A stretch of 64,000 nucleotides of DNA from Plantago major (Eukaryota > Streptophyta > Magnoliopsida > Lamiales > Plantaginaceae), in assembly GCA_026545765.1 (NCBI GenBank), contig CM048840.1:51460580-51524579 (forward strand), in the 5' to 3' direction. This document shows positions 43,901 through 56,469 of this stretch, piece after piece (position 1 is the stretch's first letter; every line of letters starts with the position of its first letter). The notes under the pieces are model-generated. The model was not told the DNA's origin. It saw only the letters and a list, made by a program, of their open reading frames with translations, and ran no database searches. The position numbers and the translations under genes were made by a program.

Positions 43901-45855
43901 CCTGTGGGACAGGCTCAGATTCCTTGTTGATTGAGGCTTCAGAATCCTCCTTCTCAGATTGTGAAGGAAGTTTTCCAGCTTCCTCTCCTTCCTTCTGAGA
44001 TGGAAGCTTTTCAGCTTCCTCTCCTTCCTTTGTTTCTTTTTCAGTCTGTAACAAAGATTAATCACATGAATAACAAAACATATGACTTAAGAAATTTGAC
44101 AAGTGGAGATCTAAACCACTCAGTAACCTGATCAATGCCAGGCTGATTGGTATCTGGAACTTGTCTGAGTTCCATGCCTTGTTCTTGTTGTCCAGTGACC
44201 TCAGCTCTGTTTGAAGTTTCTGGCACTTGATGCCTTCCCTGAGACTTAGACTCAGTTGCCTTCCCTAGTTGATCTTCCTGAGTTATAACATCAGGTTGAT
44301 CCCTCTCAGATAAGAGTTGGGGAACCTGCTCTCTTGCAGGAATTTCTTCAACGTAAAATTTGCTGGTATATCATCAAATCTTTGAAACTCAAGGATCATT
44401 TCAACAACATCCTCATCTGTCTGGGGCTGTTTTGGTTGTTGTGGTGATCCTGATCGGGACGTTGAAGTGGAAGTATGAGGTCTGTCCAGATCTTTTTGAG
44501 TTAGATTTTTAAGTACTGAGGCATTGGTTGTGTCCTCTAGTACTAACTCATTATTTCTCAAGGCCTCTTGCATACCCTGAAAAGTGGATGGCCCTAGCAG
44601 AGTTACTTGCTCAGCAACCTTGGAAGCTGGGACTTCCTCAGCAACCTCAATCCTTTCTAAGATTAGGTCAAAATTTAAGTCATCTACTTCTTCAACAGAG
44701 AGTGTAAGTGGTCTCTCACCACTTTCTTCAATAAGTGCTAAGGATGCATTGACTTTGGTGTCCTCATCAGCACTAGAGTCAGATATCTAAGAGTCTATCT
44801 CCACGATAGGAGTTTCCTCTTTCTTGCCAGTTGTCTTCCTTCTGGAAGATCTGGGTTTCTTGGTCATAACAGACCCCTCAGATATCTCCTCTGTCTTTCT
44901 TTTCCTAGAACCTTTCTTGGTCTTTTGAGTCCCAGCAGCTTTCTTCATCAAGTTTGTATTCTCAAATTTACGGAGTAAGTTGCTGTTGGAAATTTTACCT
45001 TCCTCTCTGAGGGTAAAGCCTAGCTTTTCCAGCAAGTAGCAAATCTTCGGTCCAAAACTCATAGTGTCATTTGGTTCAGCAAGATCATTGACAATTGTGG
45101 GTTCAAAACTTTGAACTGCTGCAACTAAATTCATTACCCCAATTGAATGGGTTTTCTAGCCTGTCATCTTGTGTTTTGAGAAGGAGCATTATCATCCATC
45201 TCACCATACTTATCTGATCAGCTCCTCCTTGTAGACTAGCACGGCATCTGTGGAGTATGTGAGCCATCATATCCCAATGCTCAACCAGATGTCTTTTTCT
45301 GATTTTGGTAAGTGTAAAATCAGGTAAAGCTCCAGATTTGGTAAGGTCGCATACATCACTGTACAGTGACTTTACTCCTTCAACAAGGATTTCATCAGTA
45401 GTGTCTATTTCAAAGTCATTTCCTTTGTTAGGGAGTCCAAAGATTCCACAAAAAGACACATAGTCCAAAAAAATAGGTTTTCCTTGGACTTTTGTTTTAA
45501 TGGCCACTTCTCCAGTGCCATTTACCAATCTAGAAACAATCTTGGAATTGTTGTAGAATTCCATGACATACAAAGGGGATACACCCCTGGGAATAGCCGA
45601 GCAAAATTCCTTGATTTTTGCCTTTTCATGCAAGTCAATAATTTGCTGCATATCGGTTTTGTTTACAGCAGCACCCACCATGTACTCGACAATAAGAGCG
45701 TCTCCCCAAATCATTCTGTGATTTGAAGACCAATGGTTTGGGTTAAAGTCTCCAGCAAGTCGATTGTTGATGACAATCAACTCCGTCGCTTGCTTTTCGG
45801 CAGTACTAAAAGTAGAGACTTCGGACTTCTGAGGTCTAGCTCTTTTTGGTGCCAT
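40991..45855 (-). pseudogene. Third (env-like) ORF of sirevirus copy 2, very long and decayed
   Basis: Starts MAPKRARPQKSEV at 45855 and continues in pieces down to 40991, nearly 4.9 kb. The N-terminal 250 residues are globular and include EFYNNSKIV…GKPIFLDYVSFCGIFGLPN, resembling in pattern the plant transposon-protein domain seen in the Athila-like ORF at 60055-60600 (inference). A basic stretch follows (KRKTEEI…KKPRSSRRK), then repetitive Glu/Ser/Pro-rich acidic text (44054-43245) with repeated 'KLPSQ' units, coiled-coil regions, a run of 17 or 18 Glu at 42433-42484, and a basic segment. I see no convincing signal peptide or membrane anchor, so a real envelope role is not supported by this copy. 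Stops and frameshifts near 45103, 44787, 44283, 43245, 42702 and 41553. Confidence 0.75.
42433..42486. repeat. (TTC)n / (GAA)n microsatellite inside the third ORF
   Basis: About 54 bp of TTC repeats; on the coding (minus) strand a poly-Glu tract. Confidence 0.95.
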
Positions 45856-46483
45856 CTATTTAAATAAATGTGGTAGAGAAGTAAAATCGAAAGAGATTAA
45901 GGTCGAATTTGATTAAGTGATTCTGTGCAGAAAAACTTAGCAGAAATTCAGACACTTTCAAAGAAGATTAGCAGAGAAAAGATGAAGGTTTTGTTGTTTT
46001 TGTGCTAGGAAAAATGTGGGATTAGGCAAAGTGTTTGTCTTTGACAAAATCTCCTTATATAGCAATACAAGTACACAGGTACAGATGAATTATGTATCTA
46101 TATATCTCGCAATCTGCACAGGCGTGGGTGAAAAAGTGGTTTTTCATTAAATGCTAGTGGGGCCAGTTACTGGGTTTCTGTTCTAATGGGCTTGAGAGAC
46201 TCATCTGATCCGTTGAATTTCAAGCGCCATTTTTCAATGGTTGAGATTGATTTCTCAGCAATGATATCAATCAACACATGTAATTATGCCCAATTAATCC
46301 TATTTGGCTAATAGCTATCTGAGTCATTTTCGACTCTCAGTAACCTGTAACTAGGAGACAAACTGATTTCTGAGCTTATTAATTAAGCGTCCAGTGTTGT
46401 TTGAAAATTATCACAAGAATGGAAATTTTTCAAAACACAAGAGATAGTTGATTTCTGACAGAGTGTACTATTGGTCAACTTCT

Positions 46484-46512
46484 CTTCTTTTGTGTTCCCC
46501 CTTACTTAGTGG
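46484..46512 (-). promoter_or_regulatory. Internal PPT-like tract between pol and the third ORF
   Basis: Minus strand TAAGTAAGGGGGAACACAAAAG. Position between pol and ORF3 might allow a secondary plus-strand priming site. Role inferred only. Confidence 0.4.
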
Positions 46513-46639
46513 GCTCATGTATCTGAATACCCGTTTCAGATACTTCTTTAACCAACTTTTACACTTAGCCTTGATATATGAGTTCCCGTCTCAGATATCT
46601 CCTTTATGAGTTTCCGTCTCAGTGACCAATTTAGCACCT

Positions 46640-49600
46640 TGGTAGTTCCATTAATCCAAGACTATGTCTCAAAGTTAGGAATCTACTTTCCTGCAGAGGC
46701 TTTGTGAAGATATCTGCAAATTAGTCTTCTGTACCAATCTTGAGTATCTCAATATTGCCTTTTTCAACATGATCTCTAATGAAGTGGTGTCTAACATCTA
46801 TGTGCTTTGTTCTTGCATGAAACTTAGGATTCTGAGTTATGGCAATAGCACTTGTGTTGTCACAGAAAATAGAAGTTTTCTCTTCATTGATCTCATAGTC
46901 TCTGAGTTGTTGTATCCACAAGATTTGTGCCCAGCAGCAATATACTCTGCTTTTGTGGTTGAGGTAGCAATTGAGTTTCTCTTCTTGCTGAACCATGATA
47001 TCAATCTAGTACCAAAGAATTGACAACGTTTCTAAAGTACTTTTTCTATCAAGCATTGATCCAGCATAGAGCATCTGAATAGCAAACTAAACTCAAGCCA
47101 CTCTCTTTTGGATACCACAGTACAACTTCCACTATACCTTTAACATACCTTAGAATTTTCATAGCAGTATTATAGTGTGATTGCATTAGATTTGTCTGAA
47201 ATCTTGCACATACACCAACTGCATACTGAATATCTGGTCTGCTTGCTGTAAAGTATAGTAGAGACCCAATTAATTTCCTATACTTGTGTTCTTCAACACT
47301 CTTATCGGATTCAGTATAGGTCATCTTGGTTCCAATGCTCATAGGTATCTTAGCATTCTTTTTAGAAGGCTTTAGATTAAACTTGTTGAGCATATCCTTG
47401 GCATAATTTATTTGACTAATGAATATTCCATCATTGAGTTGCTTGACTTGCAATCCTAGGAAGCAACTTAATTCTCCCATCATGCTCATCTCAAATTTAC
47501 TTTTCATGAGCTCAGCAAAGTCTTCACAAAGTTGCTTGTCCTTAGATCCAAAGATTATGTCATCAACATTAAGTACTTGGCCAATGTGTCATACCATGCT
47601 CTTGGAGCTTGTTTAAGTCCATATAGAGCTTTCTGAGGCTTATAGACCATCTTGCTTCATGAGGAAACTTCAAAACCAGGTGGTTTCTCAACAAAGACTT
47701 CCTCATCAAGTTCACCATTTAGAAATGTACTCTTGATATCCATTTGGTAAACTTTTAAGTCATTATGAGCTGCAAAGGCTAGAAATAGTCTGATTGCATC
47801 CAATCTTACAACTGGAGCATATGACTCATCAAAATCTAGTCCTTCAGTCTGGGTAAATCCCTTGGCAACCAACCTTGCTTTGTTTCTGGTTATTTCACCA
47901 GATTCATTCATGTTTCTGAAAACCCACTTAGTTCCTATGACAAATATTCCATCAATATAAGGAACTAGTTTCCAGACTTTGTTTCTCTCAAATTGATCCA
48001 ATTCTTCTTGCATTGCTAAGATCCAATCTTGGTCTTTTAATGCTTCTTCAATGGTCTTTGGTTCTATGTCTGAGATGAAACATCCATAGAGAGAATTTGC
48101 ATTTTCAGCAATACCTCTCCAAGTTCTTACCCTTTGGTCTAAAGGACCTATCACATCCTTTGCAAAATGATCTCTTATCCATTTAATGATGGGTTTAGAA
48201 CTAGTAGGATTACTATCAATATGATTCATTTCTATATCACTATGATTATGATAAGATACTTGATCAGTATCTAAGATATCTGGCACATGTTTATGTGCTT
48301 GGGATATCTGACACTTATTCAGTGTCTTGGGTATCTGAGACAGGATTCTTAGCAACCTCCTGCTCAGAGACCTTTTCATAATGAAGATTCTCAGTGACTT
48401 TATCCATTTCTGAATTTCTCATAGGAAACTCTTCATCATGCCTTAGAGTCATCTGGTTGTTACTTGGCAAAGATTGTCGTTCATTGTCAGACTCATCCTC
48501 TATGTGAATGACAGAATTATTTCCTTGTGGAGATTCATGTTAGAAATCTTTGATCATAAGTTCTTTGAACCTATCTGGAGTTCTTCATTCAAGGGTACTT
48601 TCATGTTTCCTTCATAGAATACTACATGGACAGATTCTTCAATCTTTTGTGTCCTTTTGTAGTAGATTATGTAAGCTTTGTTATTCATTGAATAACCAAG
48701 AAATACTCCTTCATCTACCTTTGGTTGAAATGTTCTTAGATATTTTTTACCATTGTTAAGAACAAAACATCTGCAACCAAATACCAGGGGGTCTACCAAT
48801 CAATAACTCATAGGGAGTCTTGTCATGGTGTTTGTTGGTCAAACATCTATTCTGAGTGTAGCATGTTGTATATACAGCTTCAACCCAATAGATTTCACTT
48901 ATTTCAGTGTCAGCAAGCATTGTTCTTGCTGGTTCTTTTAGGGTCCTATTCTTTCTTTCAGCAACACCATTTTGTTGAGGTGTCCTTACTGAAGATAGTT
49001 GATGTTGTATACCTTTGCAAGTACAAAACTCTTTTATGTACTGGTTTACAAACTCAGTACCATGGTCTGTTCTGATCAAAGATACCTTGTCATTTTTCAT
49101 GACTTCAAGCTTATTCAGCAGGCTTGGTATCTCGACCCTTGGGTCAGATTTCTGTTTGAGACAAACAACCCAAGTAAATCTTGAGTAGTCATCTACAACA
49201 ACCAGACCATACTTCTTTCCTGCATAACTAGTTACTGAGGACTCAAAGAGTTTCATATGTAACAGTTGCAGTGGCCTCACACTGGAATGTCTAGTCTTAG
49301 AATTGAATGATGTTTTGGCTTGTTTCCCTAATTAGCATGCTGAACATACACCATCTTTTTTGTATGCCATTTTAGGTAATCCAACAACTAATTCTTTCTT
49401 GGCTAGCTTATTCAGAGTTTTAAAATTCGAGTGACTCATCCTTTTGTGCCATAGACAATTTTCTTCAGTGTAGCCAGATTGACTCACCATGAGGCATTCT
49501 TCAGTTGTGACAAATGACCAGTCAACAATATAGAGACTTCCTTTCCGCCTAGCAAGCAAGACTACCTGCTTTGAGTCATTGTCAATCAACTTATAGAATT

Positions 49601-49900
49601 TAGATTTGATCTTCACTGAGAACCCCTTGTCAACAAATTGACTCATGCTGAGAAGATTATATTTCAATCCCTCTACATGTAGTACTCCAATGATTGTAAG
49701 GGCTCCCAACTTCAGATCTCCAAATCCCACGGTTGGATTCACTTCTCCTCCAGCAAACCTGATATCTGGTCCTGTATCACATACTCTGTAGTTAACCAGA
49801 TTTGCTTTGTCTCCTATCATGTGCCTCCCACATCCACTGTCATAGTGCCACGTTGGATTCTTTTTTAGAGTGTTCTGCGCAAAATATGAAACATGGAGTT
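46640..49900 (-). pseudogene. Sirevirus pol (protease, integrase, RT, RNase H), decayed
   Basis: Protease DSGCGRHMIGD at 49810-49850. Integrase HHCC region at about 49330-49450 ends CSAC then a stop. The core shows VVVDDYSRFTWV, RTDHGTEFVN (Asp) and QQNGVAERKNRT (Glu), but the expected first catalytic Asp is Lys (HMKLFESS near 49250). RT, 48379-47500: [50 protein letters not shown], and NVDD instead of YVDD near 47560. RNase H: FCDNTSAIAITQNPKFHARTKHID at 46800-46870. At least six stops or frameshifts. Not functional. Confidence 0.88.
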
Positions 49901-50917
49901 AGGTTCTCATTCCAATAATGGAAACATCTAGACTAAAGTATCTCCCAGTAGGAATCCATTTGAATGAATTTCTTAGGGACATTCTTTTGTCGGATAGGAA
50001 CATAAGGAGGAATTCTAGGTAAATGACTAATATCATAATTATCAAGAACTATTTTCCTTCTTGGTGTGTTCCGTGCTCCTCGTGGTGCTTCAAATACCTG
50101 TCAGGTTGCTGAGTCTGCTTTTCAACGAACTTAGCCTTCCTTATTAGATTTCTTCTAGCCCTGGCATTCAGATTGTTTGTGGTTTGTTCTTTCGCCCACT
50201 TCTGATGATTGCTGTAAGCAACCCTAGCTTTCATTCATCGTTCTTGCTCTAGTTTGTAATCATGAACAAGTTCCTTCCCGATGGCTTTATAGCCATGCCA
50301 TTTCGAGCACCTGATGCTGACTGAGATCTTCTATCAGCAGCCTTACTAGTCTCTAGGTCATTTTTCTTTACAGAAAACGTGACATTAGAGAATTTGCCAG
50401 CTCCAGCAATCCTCCCTTTCTGAGAGACGTAGCACTGTGGGTAGTTACACTTTCCAGTGTGTTGTTCCTTTACAAGAACTTTCCCAACAGATTTCTTTGG
50501 GACTTTTTTTTCCCTCAAAGGTTTGGTCGCAACTGCCTTTCCTTTATCAGCAACCTTAGCTTTCTGACCAATGCAATAGGTTGTCTGGGAACCACCTTGC
50601 TGACTACTAACAAATGTTTTCCTCCCATCATTCTTGTTCAGAACGACAGAGTTATTTGTCTGAGTGACCAGCTCAAGTCCTCCCTTTTCTGAGGTATCTC
50701 CTAAATAAGAGTGTACTTCAGTGAGAGTGTCACAAGCTTTGGCATGAGATTGGAAGGATAATTCTTTCTTTTGGAGTTCTTCATCATCAAAAAGAAGACC
50801 TTCACACTTTTTGAAGTATGTCTATTGCCTCTTCGTGTAACTTTCCTGTCTCAGCTATCTGTGCCTTTAGAAATGCATTCTCAGCATCCTTTGTCTCATA
50901 TAGCTTCTGCAGTTGAA

Positions 50918-51655
50918 GCCTATACCACAAATTTATTTATTTTTCGAAAAGAACCATCTCAGACCTATTCTATTAAATTAAGAATGCCGAACTATCCCGT
51001 GCCTTATTCCCTCGGGTTTTGACCTGTATAAACCAACACACGCATTTTGATTCCGGGAAGTTTTGATATTGGTGGTTCTTCATGATTTTTAATTTTCTGT
51101 TCATTAAGGTCCTCTTAGAGTCTAAAGCATTTCTTCGGAACACGTCCTGGTGAAATGATGCCAGACATTTATTTATTTGTTACCCAGTGAACTACAATTT
51201 GTATGCACGGAATTTGTTAATTGTAGAGATAGACTAGGCTCGGGTTTTTGCATGCAATGAACCCCGGCGTTGCACCAATGCAAGATGAAAAATCAACCGA
51301 TTTATAGATTTATTACTTATATTACTTACAAACATCCTGAAATAAGAGGAAACATTTCACGTATAACTCATACGCATAAATCATTATATAAAATAAAACC
51401 CCACTCCTACGAAATGTCTACTTAAAAAGAGATCTACTCCAGTTCATTTCCATACAAATTTGAAGATCATGAACTAAACCCTCGTCTTATATTGGAGTGT
51501 GCCTTTGATTTGTTGTTGTCTTTACTTGTAACAAATTCTTAAATAGTACCTTATTAGTCCACAGTTAAAAAGAGAGGACTCAATACTTTCAAGCCAATAT
51601 AGTTCGGGAGTAAATATAAATGAAGTAAATTATAATTCATTAAAGGTATAAATTA
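50918..51655. mobile_element. Unidentified ~740-bp insert in sirevirus gag
   Basis: Comparison with copy 1 (3255-3275, uninterrupted 'gcagttgtgcacactcc') shows extra DNA between 'gcagttg' and 'gcactcc'. The insert begins near 'gcctataccac' and ends near 'ggtataaatta', a weak inverted match of six bases. No ORF, LTR ends or clear target duplication. Class unknown. Confidence 0.6.
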
Positions 51656-52081
51656 GAGCACTCCTTTTCAAGAGATTTTTTTTCAGCTTCAAGAATTTTG
51701 GTTCTTGCTTGGACAACCATAAATTATCTTTCATAAAGATCAAGTTCCTTTCTGAGGTGTTCTAGATCTTTGATTCCTTCCTCAACACTCTCATAATTTA
51801 TAAATCGAGAAATAGTCATCAGCCATTAGGCATGGCTCAATGTTGGAGCAATCTGGATAGATTTCCTCAGCAACACCGCACATTTCTTTCTTCTTATGAC
51901 CAAAGTCAACTAATTCATGAGTGATACCACACAACTCTGGCGATGGAAGTTTATAATCATTTGAGTCTTCATCCTCAGACTCAGTCAAAATCAATAGCAT
52001 CCAGTTGGATTTGAATCTTCTTACTTTCTTCAGTGAGCATAGCTCTCTGACCTCTCTTGAAGTTTCTCCTATCTTTCTTGT

Positions 52082-52844
52082 TGTGATGCCCTATCACCTT
52101 CACAGATAATTACCGATAGTAAAATATAATTTAGACGCGCGGAAGCTTGAAAAATAAGTACTTTGACCACAATTACTTATGCATGCCACCAAAATACATT
52201 TTCAGAAGCTTTATGCAGTAAATAAGCTTTTACAGAACAAAAGTCTTTTCATGAATGATATGCAGACAACGAGCCGACGGAGAAGGATTGGAAACAAGTC
52301 GACCGACCTTTGATGCATGACTTACTTCTTTTCAGCTATGCCTGCTTTTCTTCAATATCTATAAAAACATCATCGCATTTTGAATGAGTTGCGGATCTCA
52401 ATAAATATAATTAGTATCAGGTCATTTAATAACCAGTAAAATAACCTGTAACAAGCCATTTAACAACAGGTAAGCACATCAGTTTTAGTCACATATATTC
52501 ACATCGATTTACATATGACTTCCATTTATTTCACAGTTTCAAAATCACATCAGTTCACTTCTCATTCCAACAGATCAGCTATAAACATTTAACAACATTC
52601 ACATTTATATATTAATGCACATGCTTAGTCATATTCTTTGTCTGCTGTGGCTCTATTATGACCGGGAATTCGTGATCACGATAACTGAGGAGTTCAGTGA
52701 ACTAAACAGTGTCCAGCCATGCTGGAAATTCATATTTCATAAAGAGTCCAGTCATATTGGAAATGCAGAGACCGAGTCTAGACAAGCTGGAAAACAGAGA
52801 CTCCAGATTATCAGCAACCATTAACAGAATCCTCATATCTCTTA

Positions 52845-52909
<65 letters not shown>

Positions 52910-54052
52910 CACTTTATCAAAGAATAATTATATTTTCAGACAGCAACACATATCACATCCGTACATGAGAAAAATCGATAATTTCATCAACCAAGAACTT
53001 TAAGCTTTTCATCGTATCTAGAATGGAACATTTCACATATATAGCAGACCACCGTATATTTTTTCATTTCATATAAACAACTTCAACCATATAATTCACA
53101 TATAAATAGCCCGCACGCCAGTATCATAGCAATAATATCAAGTCACACATATACATGACATGTACGCTAGCATAATAGAAATCATTTAAAGAGCATGTAT
53201 TTGTTAAACAACAAGTTACCGAAAATTACTTACAAGATACTAAATAATGAGTACTAAATACACTTACCATCGACCGTCCATGGACTACTAACATCAGCCG
53301 TACTATGTTCAGTGCTTGAGTTAAATGACCCGAGCAAGCTTCCAGGAGGTTAATCTGTGGACACTACTATATTTTTCTTGTAGTTATTCTAATATTTCAT
53401 TTTCCAGTTCACTCTAGCCCAAGCTATTAGTGTAAACGCAAAGTAGGGAGGGTGTATCAGAAATGGCTATCGAGTGTGCTGCTTGAAGATATCATCAGAA
53501 GTTAATGCAAAATATATCTTGTTAAGTAATTAAAGATAAGCATTGAATCATTAATTACAAGATAAGGATAAAAACTTTGGGCGGTGGAATGACGGTGTAG
53601 AAACTTCACCGAGATCATCAGATTATCATGTTTTTAATATTATTTTAATTATAAAATTATTTACACTAGGCTGCTTATTTCGTATTTTCTAAAGACGATT
53701 TGATAGTCGACGAGGTCCACTAAACAAATATTATAAATTCATGTGATTCATATTACAGTGTCCGTTCTTTCATAAGTCCTCGTTTAGATATAAAACGGTT
53801 AAAATTAAAACAAATAACAAGCTGGTCCAAAACTATATAAATCAACGATAACAATTACAATTCAAAAACTCACGTAATATCAATTCATTTGACATCAATT
53901 TTATATAGCATAAACATATACCATATCAAATGATATAATTAAATTTTTCACAAATAATGCCACGTGTATAACACATATCAAAATATTAAAATTTGCTTGA
54001 TATGATTATTAAAACATAATTAAACGAGGTGAAAAAGGTCAGGGGCGTGACA
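52082..54052 (-). mobile_element. Solo LTR (1971 bp) of a Ty3/gypsy, probably Tekay/chromovirus, element
   Basis: Ends TGTGATGCCC and GGGGCGTGACA with exact 5-bp duplications CTTGT (52077-52081, 54053-54057). Comparison with sirevirus copy 1 at 3695 confirms the empty site. The reverse complement starts TGTCACGCCCC, like Del/Tekay LTRs, so it is probably in minus orientation. No internal sequence: it is a recombinant solo LTR. Contains (TA)n at 52848-52908. Confidence 0.88.
52848..52908. repeat. (TA)n microsatellite
   Basis: About 60 bp of alternating TA within the solo LTR. Confidence 0.95.
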
Positions 54053-55244
54053 CTTGTCACCTGTCTTTAGCTTGTTATAAGCTGGGCAGTCTCTTTTAAA
54101 GTAACCAGGTTTCTGACAATAGAAATAAATATCGTTTCCGATTTCTGCTCCCTCAGTACTCGATGCTTGCTGAGCAGGCTTGTTCAGTGAGCTAGTCAAC
54201 TGCATACTTTTGTACTGGTGATAGTTGGGACCTAGATGCTTTTTCAGCTTCTCTTTGGTCCTTCTTCTTTCAATCTCCTGACTGGCGTATTTTCTCATAT
54301 GCTTTACAGCAAGAGCATTTTCCTTAGTCACCTCTTTGGTATCCTTCTTTTCAAAAGTACCTTGAATTACTAGAGCAATATTCTGCGATGTTTCAGCAAC
54401 AATATGTGTCCTCTTTGCTTTGTCCCATAATTGATAGTTGCCAAGTGTCAGAAAAGCTCCACTGGAGTGATGTTAGACATTCCTTGGTTGAAATATAAAT
54501 ACTGAGTGTGTTCCCAGTTTTGATTTAAACTTCTCACGATAGTCTTAACCTTTTCAAAGTTAGAATATCTCTCACTTTCACCAAGTGCAGCCATTTCACT
54601 CATCAGTGTAGTAAACCTGAAGTCAAGTTCTTTAAGAGTCTCAGTAGGACCATGTTTAATGTTTTGAAATTTGAGCTTCAAAACTTCGAACTTGTTTTCC
54701 TTGGTTTTCTCAGTGCTGGCATAGATTTCTTCAATCAGTGACCAGGCTTGTTTCGCCGTTTTTGGACACCACAATTTGCACTGTATATGGTATGGAGTAG
54801 AACATAAGATGATGTTTCTTGCTTGACCATCTAGCCTGTTTCTCTTGGAAGCCTCAGATGTCCATAGATGTCTGGGCTTTGGTTCATAGGCAATTTCACC
54901 GGTTGGTCTTGCACGCGTGGTTGTACCAAATGAAGTGGAGGAACCAGCATCATCTGTGTCAGTAGGTTCCTTGTCTCGACCATTAGAAACTTCAATGACT
55001 TGCTTCTCTCGTTGAATGACAATGGGGCCATTCTTTATAACTTTGATCATTTCGTCACTGATAGCTTCCAGGTGAAGCATCATGTTGTTCTTCCATTTTT
55101 CATAGTTCTCTGGCTTCAGAACGGGAGCGTCGCTTAAAGACATCCTGCAACAAACACACTAAACAAACAAATTAAGTGCAGGTGGTAAGCGATTAGTGGG
55201 CACTTATCTAGGATCTAGGTTCAGTGCAGAAGGCTTGGGAACCT

Positions 55245-55259
55245 CCTGCTCTGATACCA
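55245..55259 (-). promoter_or_regulatory. tRNA-iMet primer binding site of sirevirus copy 2
   Basis: Minus strand TGGTATCAGAGCAGG two bases inside the 5' LTR, the canonical copia site. Confidence 0.9.
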
Positions 55260-55261
55260 CT

Positions 55262-56469
55262 TGTTGGTGCGGATAACAACAAAGTAAAACACCTGGGGGG
55301 GGGGGGTGAATAGTCTTTTCAAACTTTTGACGATAAAACAGTTTCTCAGATACTTGTGATGGTATCTGATACTTAATGTCAGAGAGCAGAAGTCTTTTCA
55401 GTTAAGTGCACGTGCTCAACAAGCTATAATGTGTGTAAGTACTCAGCAAGCAGTGGATAATACGGAAAGTAAGTGTAGTAAGTAAATAACACAAAGCTTT
55501 ATAGTGGTATCTGAAGGTGGCGTAATCCTTCAACTAATCCACTCGCCCTTTCTCAGAACTTGAATCCACTAAGATAAGATATTGAGTTCCCCTTACAAAG
55601 TCCTATCTCTTGATCCCTTTAACACCAGGTTCCCCAACCAAGTGTTCCCCCTGAGTTATTTCCTGGTTTTCCCAACCAAGTACTTCCTCTACTCTGTAAC
55701 CTTTGAGCGATTCGTTAGTTTCCCAAACTAAGTACAGTTATGTAGGAGTGCGCTGTAGAATCAAGATTACTTAATACACTTTTCAATGTATGGTAACTTG
55801 TTCTTTATTAACCTAAGTCTTGATTATGTTCAAGAGAATGAATCTCAGATAATAGTCGCAACTATATCATTTGGATTCAACTCCTTCACAATATGCAAGT
55901 CTTGTTAAGGATCAGGACACTTAGAACTTTCGTTCTACTTAGAATTCAAGAGCTTTAGTCACAACAGAAAGCTAGAGAGTAAGTAGGCAGAAGGCTTGTA
56001 TGCTTGAAAGTAAGATATGTTCAATGTAGTTCAAGGTGTAAGTGTGCCCTTCAAGCATTCTAAGTGGTGATATTTATAGTTGAAAATCATGCCGTTTGAA
56101 TTAGTATCCGTTAGGCACAATGAAATTCAAACTAACGATATCTGAAGTTAGTACGGCAGTGAGATTTGTCTCTTTTCAGAGATTTCCTCTTTTGCAATCT
56201 GAGGACACACTTTTCCTTAGTCTTCAGCAATCTTATACTGATCTTCAATAAAAGAGTTCTTCTGTTGGACGCTTCCTTCTTGGTCTTCTTTAAAGATATA
56301 AAAATTACATTCAGAGACCTAACATCCTATACAAGATTTGCTAAACTAACATACTCAGTAAGTTTCCTCTTTTACAATGTTCAAGTGAACTAAGAGTACT
56401 AGTTACCTTTTTGAGCTAAGATAAGTCATTATGGTTTGCTGATCAAAATCTAAACAGATATTCCTAACA
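55262..56469 (-). repeat. 5' LTR of sirevirus copy 2 (1208 bp)
   Basis: Plus orientation TGTTGGTGCGG…ATTCCTAACA; shorter than its partner because of a deletion of about 85 bp near 55735 and another near 56135. Confidence 0.9.

Larger units (their letters stand above)
50049..55143 (-). pseudogene. Sirevirus gag, copy 2, broken by two insertions
   Basis: ATG at 55143 (MSLSDAPVLKPENYEKW). The core to 54448 includes the UBN2-like segment WCPKTAKQAWSLIEEIYAS missing from copy 1. The knuckle near 54100 reads YFYCQKPGYFKRDC, so the first Cys and the His of CCHC are lost. The frame is then interrupted by the solo LTR (52082-54052), resumes with the acidic SESEDEDSN region (52000-51680), is interrupted again (50918-51655), and continues to about 50049 with a basic tail. 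Confidence 0.85.
39130..56469 (-). mobile_element. Sirevirus (SIRE-type Ty1/copia), copy 2, 17.3 kb
   Basis: LTRs 39130-40448 and 55262-56469 enclose, on the minus strand, primer site, gag, protease, integrase, RT, RNase H and a very long third ORF. Flanks are CTCAC (39125-39129) and CGCAG (56470-56474), an imperfect 5-bp duplication at best. Two later insertions lie in gag (50918-51655; 52082-54052). All ORFs are broken. It lies in the untranslated leader of the family B element. The third ORF downstream of pol is the recalled hallmark of SIRE/sireviruses. Confidence 0.9.

Noticed and set aside
40991-45855. A host nuclear scaffold gene
   Set aside because: It lies exactly between sirevirus pol and 3' LTR on the same strand, so it is the element's third ORF.
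52702-52920. ORFs with alternating Ile-Tyr on both strands
   Set aside because: Produced by the (TA)n microsatellite in the solo LTR.
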